Shown here: positions 38,901 through 48,462 of the stretch, one piece after another
How the letters are laid out: every line of letters begins with the position of its first letter
How positions within the stretch are numbered: position 1 is the stretch's first letter
Source: Verrucomicrobiota bacterium
GTDB taxonomy: Bacteria > Verrucomicrobiota > Verrucomicrobiia > Limisphaerales > J093
NCBI GenBank assembly: GCA_016716505.1
Contig: JADJWF010000004.1
Coordinates: 248,001 to 312,000, forward strand
Direction: 5' to 3'
Length of the DNA stretch: 64,000 nucleotides
Translations under genes and position numbers: made by a program
Notes under the pieces: model-generated
Database searches by the model: none
Seen by the model: only the letters and a program-made list of their open reading frames with translations
What the model was told of the DNA's origin: nothing

Positions 38901-39057
38901 CGGCGGTGTGGGAGTGTGGGCGGTGGAAACCAGTCCCGCAGTCGCCGGCGCGGCCTGGTCACGGCTGGCCGAGCGGGCCGTTCGGGAGAGCGAGGGCTGG
39001 GTTCTGAACCTCCCGCTGCCGGACGGCCCGCGCTTCTACCGGCTGGCGCAGCCTTAA
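35905..39057 (+). CDS. Exported M6-like metalloprotease with PKD and carbohydrate-like modules
   Basis: 1050 residues. A short hydrophobic segment (IAACIGLTAAAVWIG) serves as signal or anchor. A long pro-region leads into a metalloprotease domain with the metzincin-type zinc motif HELGHNFGLPH (residues 446-456) and a probable Met-turn DTMGSATAG. A PKD-like domain follows (about 635-720; TVTVTATALDPTGG, YHWDFGDG), then a carboxypeptidase regulatory-like beta-sandwich (FTLAGRVWSG...TDSDGRYVL), and a galactose-binding-like domain (RWRFLDDGSDQG, LAWRGAAFDDSRWEEG). No sortase or C-terminal anchor is seen. Likely an extracellular protease for degrading glycoproteins or biofilm material. Confidence 0.85.
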   Translation: MGRFRTIAACIGLTAAAVWIGRERPSTAVPGVTTSPLAVPAENRVTRQVSSDSPPAAVHQAGEATGESAAARAREALLLAAAPADPVAEREFADFDRWLAEYRAARQAGHAARLRELASSGEALARARHDQMEDLIESDPERALALAVDDDVLAEVPPAIAAWLEQPVRGRGDFEVFAAVFEPGARSAGPASWREVELNGVRYRAFVYGERLGDVTLRGIPLVGIALGQRLAVAEFSVRRLAGISPARPPADCVTCATPVSFGPENPEAVVLDSADGVVAACCADHARAFAEDAEAEVNAARSVALASSASTGQKRLILIRVDFSDLPGAPFTEAQGTNLIKGVHEFYFESSYGRAGFQLAGEGSVITPTYRLPQTAAYYGSVDATEVRNAARNAARAGGFNLANFDYDLICFGRVPGFNWAGLGYVGAPGSWIRASFDGPGVIAHELGHNFGLPHANFWDTAGESVIGPGTTVEYGDSFDTMGSATAGRRHFNTRFKRLLNWLTSGDVITVNTSGVYRVYAHDRSDARGVRALSVRKNAGTNYWVEFRQKFTDNSWLMNGVGLRWAGNSAQATRLLDLTPGSADEKNDSPLVLGRTFSDFEAGLHVTPLARGDDGVPFIEVAVNRGSFTNLPPPTLTVTASQTNVSARTPVTVTATALDPTGGTLAYHWDFGDGVPGENQSSLTRAWNTAGYYRVRCTVSNLRGGATSASVLVRVGNPGTFTLAGRVWSGSQPLGEVRVTTTDGRSATTDSDGRYVLTGVGRGSVSLKAHGGGGTPLQPAFTNPVNVTGHLANLDFEAMPGSDAETLTLVPAGARWRFLDDGSDQGLAWRGAAFDDSRWEEGNARLGYGDNGIVTTVSFGGNVANRHITTYFRHAFNVTNPSELGTVTLGLLRDDGAIVYLNGREVFRSNMPNGPPDYRTLAASTVSGAAETTFYETEVATSNFRSGRNVLAVEVHQVSPSSSDLAFDLRLISSKPVTVPPPRLGARVAEGSLQLSWSGGVGVWAVETSPAVAGAAWSRLAERAVRESEGWVLNLPLPDGPRFYRLAQP

Positions 39058-39241
39058 CGCATCGCGATGTCCTCTCCAACGTTGCGGGGTGCGACTGTCG
39101 CGCGCGGACGAGACGACGGGTCAGGCGACCGCGTTTCCACCCGCTTGCAAATCCGCGGGAGATGGGGTTGGCAGGGAGCGGGTTTCAACGGTGGCGACCG
39201 CTTCGGCGCTTCAATCCGCGCCCCTGTTGGTACTGCATTCC

Positions 39242-39802
39242 ATGAAATCTCACGCCCTGTTCTGTCTGTTGGGCGGCGGCGCGGTCTTGAGCACCGCACA
39301 GTTTGCGATCGTGAGTTTCGACTTCACGGGTCCGACCACAGCGCCCGCGAGTGTGGCGCTCAACGCCACGGCCACCTCGTTCAGCTTCGACAACTTCTCA
39401 CCCAGCTTGCCGGGCCCTGGCAACGGTCCAACCACGTACGCCGTGGCTTTGAACGGAACGTTGGTGGCGGGTCCGTTGCCCACCTCCGTCAACACGTGGG
39501 GTGCCGTCACCGTACCGCTGGTGTTCAACGGACCGTCCTCTCTGGTCCAGATTCTTGCGTGGGGAGGCACGGGCATCCCGCTGGTGCCGGCGATTGTCCA
39601 AGGTTGGGCGGTGGACAATGTCGTGCTTGAAGGCGCCGTGATCCCCGAACCCGCTGTGGCTGCCGGTGTGGCGGCGTCGGCCTTCTCGGCTTTGTCCTCT
39701 GGCGGCGGCGGCAAAGCTGACGGAGCGACCTGTTTGGCAGAGCTTCCGGGCGCGGCGGGTCGGCTGCGCCTTTTTGCTTCCCTGCTCCGACCGCTTCACT
39801 AG
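39242..39802 (+). CDS. PEP-CTERM-type exported protein with frameshifted C-terminus
   Basis: 186 residues as read: a signal peptide (MKSHALFCLLGGGAVLSTA), a beta-rich, Gly/Asn-rich body, and VIPEPAVAAG near the end, where PEP-CTERM proteins carry their sorting tail. The frame then loses the expected transmembrane-plus-Arg tail and runs on to 39802. In the -1 frame the missing tail is present: GGVGLLGFVLWRRRRQS followed by TGA at 39718-39720. So the ancestral gene probably ended at 39720 with an ordinary PEP-CTERM signal, recognised by an exosortase; see findings. Function of the body is unknown. Confidence 0.7.
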   Translation: MKSHALFCLLGGGAVLSTAQFAIVSFDFTGPTTAPASVALNATATSFSFDNFSPSLPGPGNGPTTYAVALNGTLVAGPLPTSVNTWGAVTVPLVFNGPSSLVQILAWGGTGIPLVPAIVQGWAVDNVVLEGAVIPEPAVAAGVAASAFSALSSGGGGKADGATCLAELPGAAGRLRLFASLLRPLH

Positions 39803-39820
39803 CCTCCGCGGCACATCGCT

Positions 39821-40861
39821 ATGCCAAAAGATACCACCTACAAATTCTGTTTCGGCCCTTGGAATCTGAGCGAAGGCCAGGATCCCTACGGCCCGCCGAC
39901 CCGCCCGGTTCAGTCCTTCGACTGGAAGCTGGAGCAGCTCAAGAAGCTCGGTTTTGACGCCATGATGTTCCATGACGACGACGCCGTGCCGGACATTGAC
40001 AACAAGTCCGACGCCCAGCTCAAGTCCGAGGCCCGGGCGTTGAAGAAGAAGCTCGACGACGCCGGCATCGTGGCCGAGATCGTCGCACCGCGCCTGTGGT
40101 TTGACCCGCGCACCATTGACGGCGCCTACACCAGTAACGATCCCAAGTGCCGGAAGTACGCCATCGAACGGTCGCTGCGCTGCATTGACGTCGCCAACTA
40201 CCTGGACTGTGACCTGATCGTTTTGTGGCTGGCCCGGGAGGGCTCCTACATCCGGGAGAGCAAGAACGCGCGCCAGTGCGTGGATTATCTCGTCGAGGCC
40301 GTGGACAAGATGCTGGCCCACGACAAGAAGATCCGCATCGCCATCGAGCCCAAGCCCAACGAACCGATGGACCTCGCCTACATCCCCACCATCGGTCATG
40401 CCTTGGCGCTGGCGACGCAGACCAGCGACCCCAAGCGGGTGGGCTGCCTGATTGAATCCGCGCACGCCATCCTCGCCGGTTTGGACCCGGCCGACGAGAT
40501 TGACTTCGCGTGTTCGTTCGGAAAGCTCTGGTCCCTCCACTTGAACGACCAGAACGGTCTCAAGTTCGATCAGGACAAGCCGTTTGGCAGTGCCAACCTT
40601 CGCGTCGCCTTCAACCAGGTGCGCGCCCTGGAGCGCAACGGCTACGGCAAGAAGGGCGAATACGTGGCGTTTGACGTGCATCCCTTCCGCACGACCAAGG
40701 TGGAGCACTGGACTGCGCACCTCGAGAACAGCCGGCGGACGTTCCTGCGGCTGGTCGAGAAGGCTCGCACGTATCCTGAAGCCGAGGCACGAAAGCTCAT
40801 CGCCGACCGGAACTACGCCGCGCTGGATCAGTTGGTCCTCGAGCATCTGATGGGCAAGTAG
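39821..40861 (+). CDS. Xylose-isomerase-like TIM-barrel protein
   Basis: 346 residues, collinear with actinobacterial-type (class I) D-xylose isomerase: FGPWNLSEGQDPYG at the start, FHDDD (active-site His), AIEPKPNEP (Glu176, Lys178), Glu212-x2-His215, and KFDQD (Asp250, Asp252). These match XylA Glu181, Lys183, Glu217, His220, Asp255 and Asp257 of Streptomyces. Asp245 of XylA, a ligand of metal site 1, is His240 here, while the Asp287 equivalent (Asp285) is present. XylA interconverts xylose and xylulose; a related epimerase or isomerase activity is possible. It lies beside sugar-processing genes and ends before a strong terminator. Confidence 0.85.
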   Translation: MPKDTTYKFCFGPWNLSEGQDPYGPPTRPVQSFDWKLEQLKKLGFDAMMFHDDDAVPDIDNKSDAQLKSEARALKKKLDDAGIVAEIVAPRLWFDPRTIDGAYTSNDPKCRKYAIERSLRCIDVANYLDCDLIVLWLAREGSYIRESKNARQCVDYLVEAVDKMLAHDKKIRIAIEPKPNEPMDLAYIPTIGHALALATQTSDPKRVGCLIESAHAILAGLDPADEIDFACSFGKLWSLHLNDQNGLKFDQDKPFGSANLRVAFNQVRALERNGYGKKGEYVAFDVHPFRTTKVEHWTAHLENSRRTFLRLVEKARTYPEAEARKLIADRNYAALDQLVLEHLMGK

Positions 40862-40889
40862 TCACCGCGCCGCGCGCGGTCACGCTGTC

Positions 40890-40929
40890 GGGCACCGGCC
40901 GATGAGAGGGCCGGTGCCCTTCGTGTTTT
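40890..40929 (+). terminator. Rho-independent terminator after the xylose-isomerase-like gene
   Basis: Perfect 11-bp stem GGGCACCGGCC (40890-40900) and GGCCGGTGCCC (40909-40919) with an 8-nt loop, followed by TTCGTGTTTT. It lies 29 bp past the stop codon at 40861 and should insulate it from kdsB. Confidence 0.85.
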
Positions 40930-40983
40930 CCGGGCCCGGAAAACGCTGTTGCCCCCCGGAAGCCGCGTGGCTTAATCCCGGCG

Positions 40984-41721
40984 ATGCGTATTCTCGGCAT
41001 CATCCCCGCGCGCTACGCTTCGACCCGGTTTCCGGGCAAGCCGCTCCACCCGATTGCCGGCAAGCCACTGGTTCAGCATGTGGTCGAGCGCTGCCGCCTC
41101 GCGCGGTCCCTTGCGGACGTGATCGTGGCCACCGACGACGAACGCATCGCGACCGTGGCGCGCGGCTTTTGCCGGGTGGAAATGACCTCACCCGACCATC
41201 CAAGCGGGACCGATCGCATCGCGGAGGTCATGCGCCGCGTCGAGGCGGACGCCGCCGTGAACATCCAGGGCGACGAACCGTTGATGGATCCGGCCGTGGT
41301 GGACGCCGTGGCCGGCGCGCTCGCGGGAGCCGAGATGTCCACCGCCGCCACGCCGCTCCGTGACCCGGCGGACTACGACAATCCAAACGTGGTCAAAGTC
41401 GTTGTCAGCCGCGCCGGCCGCGCCCTATATTTTTCCCGTCGCACGATTCCGTATCTGCGCGACGCCGCCAGCCGTTCGGTGACTGAACAACTGGCGGCGT
41501 TTCCGTTTTTGAAGCACCTGGGCATCTACGGTTATCGGCGCGACACGTTGCTGCGACTGGTTGGCTTTCCGGTTTCGGCGCTGGAACAGGCCGAGCGGCT
41601 CGAACAACTGCGCGCACTCGAAAACGGCATCTGCATCGCGGTGGTGCGGGTGGACCATGAGAGCGTGGGCGTGGACGTGCCGGCCGACGTGGAGCGGGTG
41701 CTGGCGCGGCTGGCAGGGTAG
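40984..41721 (+). CDS. kdsB: 3-deoxy-manno-octulosonate cytidylyltransferase
   Basis: 245-residue CMP-Kdo synthetase that activates Kdo for lipopolysaccharide inner-core synthesis. The nucleotide-binding IPARYASTRFPGKPL is at the N-terminus, followed by VIVATDDERI, PSGTDRIAEV and NIQGDEPL, all conserved. The C-terminal half includes KHLGIYGYRRDTLL. It is the first gene after the terminator and is separated by 33 bp from pyrG, an arrangement that is common because both enzymes use CTP. Its presence supports an LPS-bearing, didermic organism. Confidence 0.96.
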   Translation: MRILGIIPARYASTRFPGKPLHPIAGKPLVQHVVERCRLARSLADVIVATDDERIATVARGFCRVEMTSPDHPSGTDRIAEVMRRVEADAAVNIQGDEPLMDPAVVDAVAGALAGAEMSTAATPLRDPADYDNPNVVKVVVSRAGRALYFSRRTIPYLRDAASRSVTEQLAAFPFLKHLGIYGYRRDTLLRLVGFPVSALEQAERLEQLRALENGICIAVVRVDHESVGVDVPADVERVLARLAG

Positions 41722-43386
<1,665 letters not shown>

Positions 43387-43455
43387 ACGGCCCGCTTTGA
43401 TCGGCTCCCGCGTTTTCCGTTGCGGCGGCCGGCGGCGGCCGCTACCTCCTTGCGC

Positions 43456-44013
43456 ATGGATCCAAACTCTGGACGGACCACGGCCAACGACCTCGCGTTG
43501 CGTTTGCTCACTGGCACAATCCCCGAGCTGGGCCGGGGACCGCGCGCCGGGGTGAAAAGCGTGTCGGAACTGGACGCGGCGCTGGCGGCGGTCGCCGGCG
43601 TGCCCCCGGCCAACCGCGAGGTGCTGCGGGCGCTCGTGCTGCTCTGGCACGACCATTGGGACCTCGCCCACGGCGCCGTGCAGGAACTGGCAAGCGAAGA
43701 CGCCGCCTATGTCCACGGCATCGCTCACCGGCGCGAGCCGGATTACTGGAACGCCAAATACTGGTTCCGCCGGGTGACCGCGCACCGCATCTGGCCCGAC
43801 TTGGCCGGGGAAGCCCGCGCGCGCCGCGAGGCGGTGCCGGAGTTCAAGGCATTCGATTTCGGCGGCTCCCCGGGGCGCTGGGAACCGCTGGCCTTCGTGG
43901 ACTTCGTTGAGGCGGCTGCTCGCCGACCGGCCGAAGATCCCCAACCGCGCTTTGCTCGGGATCTGCAGGCGGTCGAAATGCGCCTGCTCTGTCGCCACCT
44001 GGCGGGGCAGTGA
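43456..44013 (+). CDS. Conserved hypothetical protein (HRREPDYWNAKYWF motif)
   Basis: 185 residues, no signal peptide. I do not recognise an assigned function, but the sequence has a strikingly conserved-looking core: LWHDHWDLAH-VQELAS, then AYVHGIAHRREPDYWNAKYWFRRVTAH. Patterns like this occur in a family of uncharacterised proteins found in bacteria and fungi. The clustered His, Asp and Glu residues suggest a metal-binding or nuclease-like site, but that is inference. It follows pyrG and is convergent with the ParA gene. The start at 43456 is the first Met before the conserved part. Confidence 0.7.
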   Translation: MDPNSGRTTANDLALRLLTGTIPELGRGPRAGVKSVSELDAALAAVAGVPPANREVLRALVLLWHDHWDLAHGAVQELASEDAAYVHGIAHRREPDYWNAKYWFRRVTAHRIWPDLAGEARARREAVPEFKAFDFGGSPGRWEPLAFVDFVEAAARRPAEDPQPRFARDLQAVEMRLLCRHLAGQ

Positions 44014-44035
44014 GGCGCGGCCGTGCCGACCGCCA

Positions 44036-44827
44036 TCAGCCGGCGGTCCCCGCTTTCTGGAGCCGTTGGAGCACTTCTTGGGCGAGCACCTCGTACGCAG
44101 ACGCCCCGGCGCTGTAGGGGTCGTACTCGATGATCGGCTGACCGAAGCTCGGTGCCTCCGCTAGGCGCGTGGTGCGGGGGATGACCGTTTCGAACACCGC
44201 GTCACCGAAGTGTTCCCGAACCTCGCTGACCACTTGGGGCGACAACCGCGTGCGCCCGTCGAACATGGTCATCAACACACCCAGCAGTTGCAGTCGGGGA
44301 TTCGTGCCCGTGTCGTGCAACTGCCGTAACAGCCGCGTGATCATGGAAATCCCTTCCAGCGCGTAATACTCGCACTGGAGCGGAACCAGCACGTAGTCGG
44401 TCGCCGTGAAGGCGTTCAGCGTGAGAATCCCCAGCGACGGCGGGCAATCCACAAGCAGCACATCGAACTGGCCGGACTCGCGCGCGGGTGCCAGGGCCCG
44501 GTCCAGCCGCTGCAAGTGGTCGGGCAGCCGCGCCAGCTCGACGTCAGCACCGCACAGGTCCAGTTCACTCGGGATCACTGACAGATTCGGGTACTTCGTC
44601 GGCTTGACGCGCGCTAGCAGCGCCTCCTCCCCGAGCAGGGCGCGGTAGGCCGAGCCGCCTTCGGCCTTTTCGAGGCCCAGGCCGCTGGTGGCGTTGGCCT
44701 GGGGATCCAGATCCAGCAACAACACCCGCTGCCCGAGCGCCGCCAGACAGGCGGCCAGATTGACGGCAGTGGTGGTTTTGCCCACGCCGCCCTTCTGATT
44801 GGCGACGGCGATGACTTTGGTTGACAC
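44036..44827 (-). CDS. ParA/Soj-family ATPase
   Basis: 263 residues. Deviant Walker A KGGVGKTT near the N-terminus, LLLDLDPQANATSGLG (Walker A' region), and VDCPPSLGILTLNA for Walker B; the remainder fits chromosomal Soj/ParA, which positions parS-ParB complexes in chromosome segregation. The start is a GTG at 44827, which gives the usual compact ParA; the frame runs on to 45055 without conserved sequence. No parB or recognisable parS motif (TGTTTCACGTGAAACA) lies in the neighbourhood. A ParB partner may be elsewhere, or this may be a cargo-positioning ParA. Confidence 0.85.
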   Translation of the reverse strand: MSTKVIAVANQKGGVGKTTTAVNLAACLAALGQRVLLLDLDPQANATSGLGLEKAEGGSAYRALLGEEALLARVKPTKYPNLSVIPSELDLCGADVELARLPDHLQRLDRALAPARESGQFDVLLVDCPPSLGILTLNAFTATDYVLVPLQCEYYALEGISMITRLLRQLHDTGTNPRLQLLGVLMTMFDGRTRLSPQVVSEVREHFGDAVFETVIPRTTRLAEAPSFGQPIIEYDPYSAGASAYEVLAQEVLQRLQKAGTAG

Positions 44828-45459
44828 GCCCCGATTCAACTCGCGCGGCTCTCCGCCAGCAAGGCTTTCACTGGCAATCCGACGCCGCGGTTGGCTGGTC
44901 TCCGTGCGTGCGGTCACATCGTCGAAATCGCCGCCGCCCCGTTTCCGGAACCGGAGATTCGGCGCTCGTGGCGTCCCAGGAGGGGCGGCCGAAACAGGCG
45001 ACGAGGGACCCGGCTGGGCACATGCACGTCCGGAGAACCGTGCGGGCATCGGCATTCGCGGGCCGAACTTTTAGCGCGATCTTCGAGTGGGCTGGGGCTC
45101 GCGCTGGGTCTGTCCCTTCATTCGGTGTTCGACAGGATGGCTTTGGCGGCGGTAGTGCTGACGGACCAGCAGCGTTGTTAAGCCGTCCGCCGCGTGTCAT
45201 CCCCCCAGCTTTCCTTCAACGATTCCATCGAACGGCGAAACTGCTTGCGGCCGCACTTGAGCCCCGCATAGTAACGCGGTGCGGTTTCGAGGCTGTCCAA
45301 AGCCCGTGCCGACCCCGGGGAATCCACTTGCGATTCGCGGCTGAGCCCCTTTTTCGGATGGAAGAATCCCTATCCTTGGAAGGCAGCGGGAAAAAACCGG
45401 GCGACCGGTCCGAACGCCGCGGGCTGCGCTGCGGAAAGGGCTGGATTGCGATCGTTTCT
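44828..45459. other. 632-bp non-coding region upstream of parA and tRNA-Lys
   Basis: Divergent region between the ParA gene (minus) and tRNA-Lys (plus). The ParA frame is open into part of it, but the extension is low-complexity and arginine-rich and is probably not translated. I saw no parS-like palindrome, strong terminator, riboswitch or second gene. It presumably holds both promoters, but none could be assigned. Confidence 0.4.
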
Positions 45460-45534
45460 GGGTTGGTAGCTCAGTGGTAGAGCAGCGGCCTTTTAAGCCG
45501 TTGGTCGTGGGTTCGAGTCCCACCCGACCCACCA
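45460..45534 (+). tRNA. tRNA-Lys(TTT)
   Basis: Acceptor GGGTTGG pairs with CCGACCC (one G-T pair), D arm GCTC/GAGC, anticodon stem GCGGC/GCCGT with loop CTTTTAA (anticodon TTT), T arm GTGGG-TTCGAGT-CCCAC, discriminator A at 45531 and encoded CCA at 45532-45534. It reads AAA and AAG. Confidence 0.96.
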
Positions 45535-45697
45535 TGCTTGGCCAATACGGGATGGTTGCCTGACCGCGTTACTGCCGACCTCGCCGGCCGCTTGCCCCCC
45601 GCTCGTCTCCTGGCAACGGTCTGAATCACTCAGTCGCGCAGTTGTGTGCGTGCCGGTTGCCGTGGGCTGGGGCGGATGGAGCTTTTCTGAGGAAACC

Positions 45698-46840
45698 CTA
45701 CTTCAACGCCTTGACCTTCTCCCACTTGGCGGTCTTGGCGGACTTGAGGACCGCGTCGCAGACGTACTGGGTTTCGAGGGCGTCCCGGAAGGTCGGGCTG
45801 GCCGGTTTGTCGGTGGCGAGGCCTTCGAGAAAGTCGGCGACTTGATGCACGAAGCTGTGCTCGTAGCCGATCGCCAGTCCGGGCACCCACCACTTGCCCA
45901 TGTAGGGATGATCGCCGTCGGTGACGTGGATGCTGCGCCAGCCGCGAAGCCGACCTTCGTCCTTGTGGTCGAAGAACTGGAGCCGATGCAGGTCGTGCAA
46001 ATCCCAGGCGATGCTGGCGTGCTCACCGTTGATCTCGAAGGTGTACAGCGCCTTGTGGCCGCGCGCGTAGCGGGTGGACTCGAACGTGGCGAGCGAGCCG
46101 TTGCTGAAGCGGGCGAGAAAGGCGCAGGCGTCATCAATGCCCACCTTCTCGACCTTGCCGGTGAGGTTGTGTTTGCGCTCCTTGACGAAGGTCTCGGTCA
46201 TGGCGTTGACCTTGGCAATCGAGCCGTTGAGCCACAGGGCGGTGTCAATGCAGTGTGCCAGAAGATCGCCGGTGACGCCGCTGCCGGCGACCTTGGCATC
46301 CAGCCGCCACAATCCGGCGCCGCCTTGGGGGAGTTCGGGATTGATCGTCCAATCTTGGAGGAATTTGGCGCGGTAGTGGAAGATCCGGCCCAGCTTCCCC
46401 TGGTCAATCAACTGCTTGGCGAGGGTTACGGCGGGAATGCGGCGGTAGTTGTACCAGACCATGTTCGGGACGCCGGCCTGCTCGACGGCCTTCACCATCT
46501 TCTCTCCTTCCCGGCCGTCTCGGGCGAGGGGTTTTTCGCACATCACCATCTTGCCCGCCTTGGCAGCGGCGACGGCGATTTCGAGGTGGACATCGTTCGG
46601 AGCACAGATGTCCACGAGGTCAATGTCTTCACGGGCGAGAAGTTTGCGCCAGTCGGTTTCGACCGTCGCGTAGCCCCAGCGTTGAGCGAAGGCCCCGACC
46701 TTGGCCGCGTCGCGCCCGCAGGCCGCCTGCATCACGATCTGGTGGTCGAGGTCGAAGAAGTTGCCCACCTTGCGGAAGGCGTTGGAGTGGGCACGGCCCA
46801 TGAAGCCGTAGCCGATCATGCCGAGACGGAGTGTTTTCAT
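45698..46840 (-). CDS. Cytoplasmic Gfo/Idh/MocA family oxidoreductase
   Basis: 380 residues, no signal peptide, so unlike the other two family members in the window it acts in the cytoplasm. NAD(P)-binding [16 protein letters not shown] at the N-terminus, then [10 protein letters not shown] and MCEKPLARD. The substrate domain has [27 protein letters not shown], typical of inositol or sugar dehydrogenases. It lies just downstream (60 bp) of a TIM-barrel epimerase gene on the same strand, so the pair probably carries out successive steps of one sugar or cyclitol pathway; which substrate is used is unknown. Confidence 0.9.
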   Translation of the reverse strand: MKTLRLGMIGYGFMGRAHSNAFRKVGNFFDLDHQIVMQAACGRDAAKVGAFAQRWGYATVETDWRKLLAREDIDLVDICAPNDVHLEIAVAAAKAGKMVMCEKPLARDGREGEKMVKAVEQAGVPNMVWYNYRRIPAVTLAKQLIDQGKLGRIFHYRAKFLQDWTINPELPQGGAGLWRLDAKVAGSGVTGDLLAHCIDTALWLNGSIAKVNAMTETFVKERKHNLTGKVEKVGIDDACAFLARFSNGSLATFESTRYARGHKALYTFEINGEHASIAWDLHDLHRLQFFDHKDEGRLRGWRSIHVTDGDHPYMGKWWVPGLAIGYEHSFVHQVADFLEGLATDKPASPTFRDALETQYVCDAVLKSAKTAKWEKVKALK

Positions 46841-46900
46841 GTCAGCGAGAGGTTGATGGGGAGCGGTTCGTTGTCAGTTCCACACAAGCCAGGGTGCGGG

Positions 46901-47956
<1,056 letters not shown>

Positions 47957-48424
47957 GGGATCGTCAAAGGGCTTTGGACGGCCACACGGATGCCCGGGTG
48001 CTTTTGCTTCGGTGTTGGCGCGTCATGTGTGCTGGAATTACGGGCGGAAAAACTACCAGCGCTCGCGACCGGTTCAACGGGAAACTAAGTTTGACCATGG
48101 CTTCGAGGGCAGATTCTTCAAGGGACGCGAGTCCTCGCACCCAATAACCCAGAATCCGGACGAAACACCGGTCGGCTGTTCTGCTCTCCGGCGTTCGATC
48201 CCAAGGCCGGCTGTCTTGGGTCCCACGCTCGGCGCGCTGGCCCCGGGGTCCCCGCCGGTAAGGGGCGAGGAGATGGACTGGTTGCCCGGCCTGTTTCGCC
48301 CTGCCCCGCCCGAAACCCATCCCCGCCATGGCGGCGGTTTGGGGCTCACGCTCATTGCCCGGCGCGGCTCCGCTGGGCGGCGTGCTTGTGCCCGGTCCGG
48401 CGGCGCAATCCGGCGCGCACAGCC
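47957..48424. other. 468-bp intergenic region
   Basis: Lies 5' of the epimerase gene and 3' of the kinase-WD40 gene, both on the minus strand. It is GC-rich, without a supportable gene. It contains a 6-bp inverted repeat CCCAAG/CTTGGG at 48200-48220 with no T-run. The promoter for the epimerase/oxidoreductase pair should lie in it, but I could not place it. Confidence 0.4.
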
Positions 48425-48462
48425 TCAGCCGCCGACCAGCCTCAGCCGCCGCCCAGCCTCAG
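48420..48462. repeat. 17-bp tandem repeat at the 3' end of the kinase gene
   Basis: Two copies of a 17-bp unit beginning CAGCCTCAGCCGCCG (48420-48436 and 48437-48453, one mismatch) and half a third copy (48454-48462). The kinase stop codon (48425-48427, minus strand) lies in the first copy. A 17-bp unit changes the frame, so the terminal residues vary with copy number. Confidence 0.7.

Noticed and set aside
44036..45459. A parABS segregation locus
   Set aside because: Only a ParA-like gene is present; I found neither parB nor a parS-like palindrome in the surrounding sequence.
48200..48220. CCCAAG/CTTGGG inverted repeat as an operator or terminator
   Set aside because: Only six pairs, no T-run and no matching second site; likely by chance.
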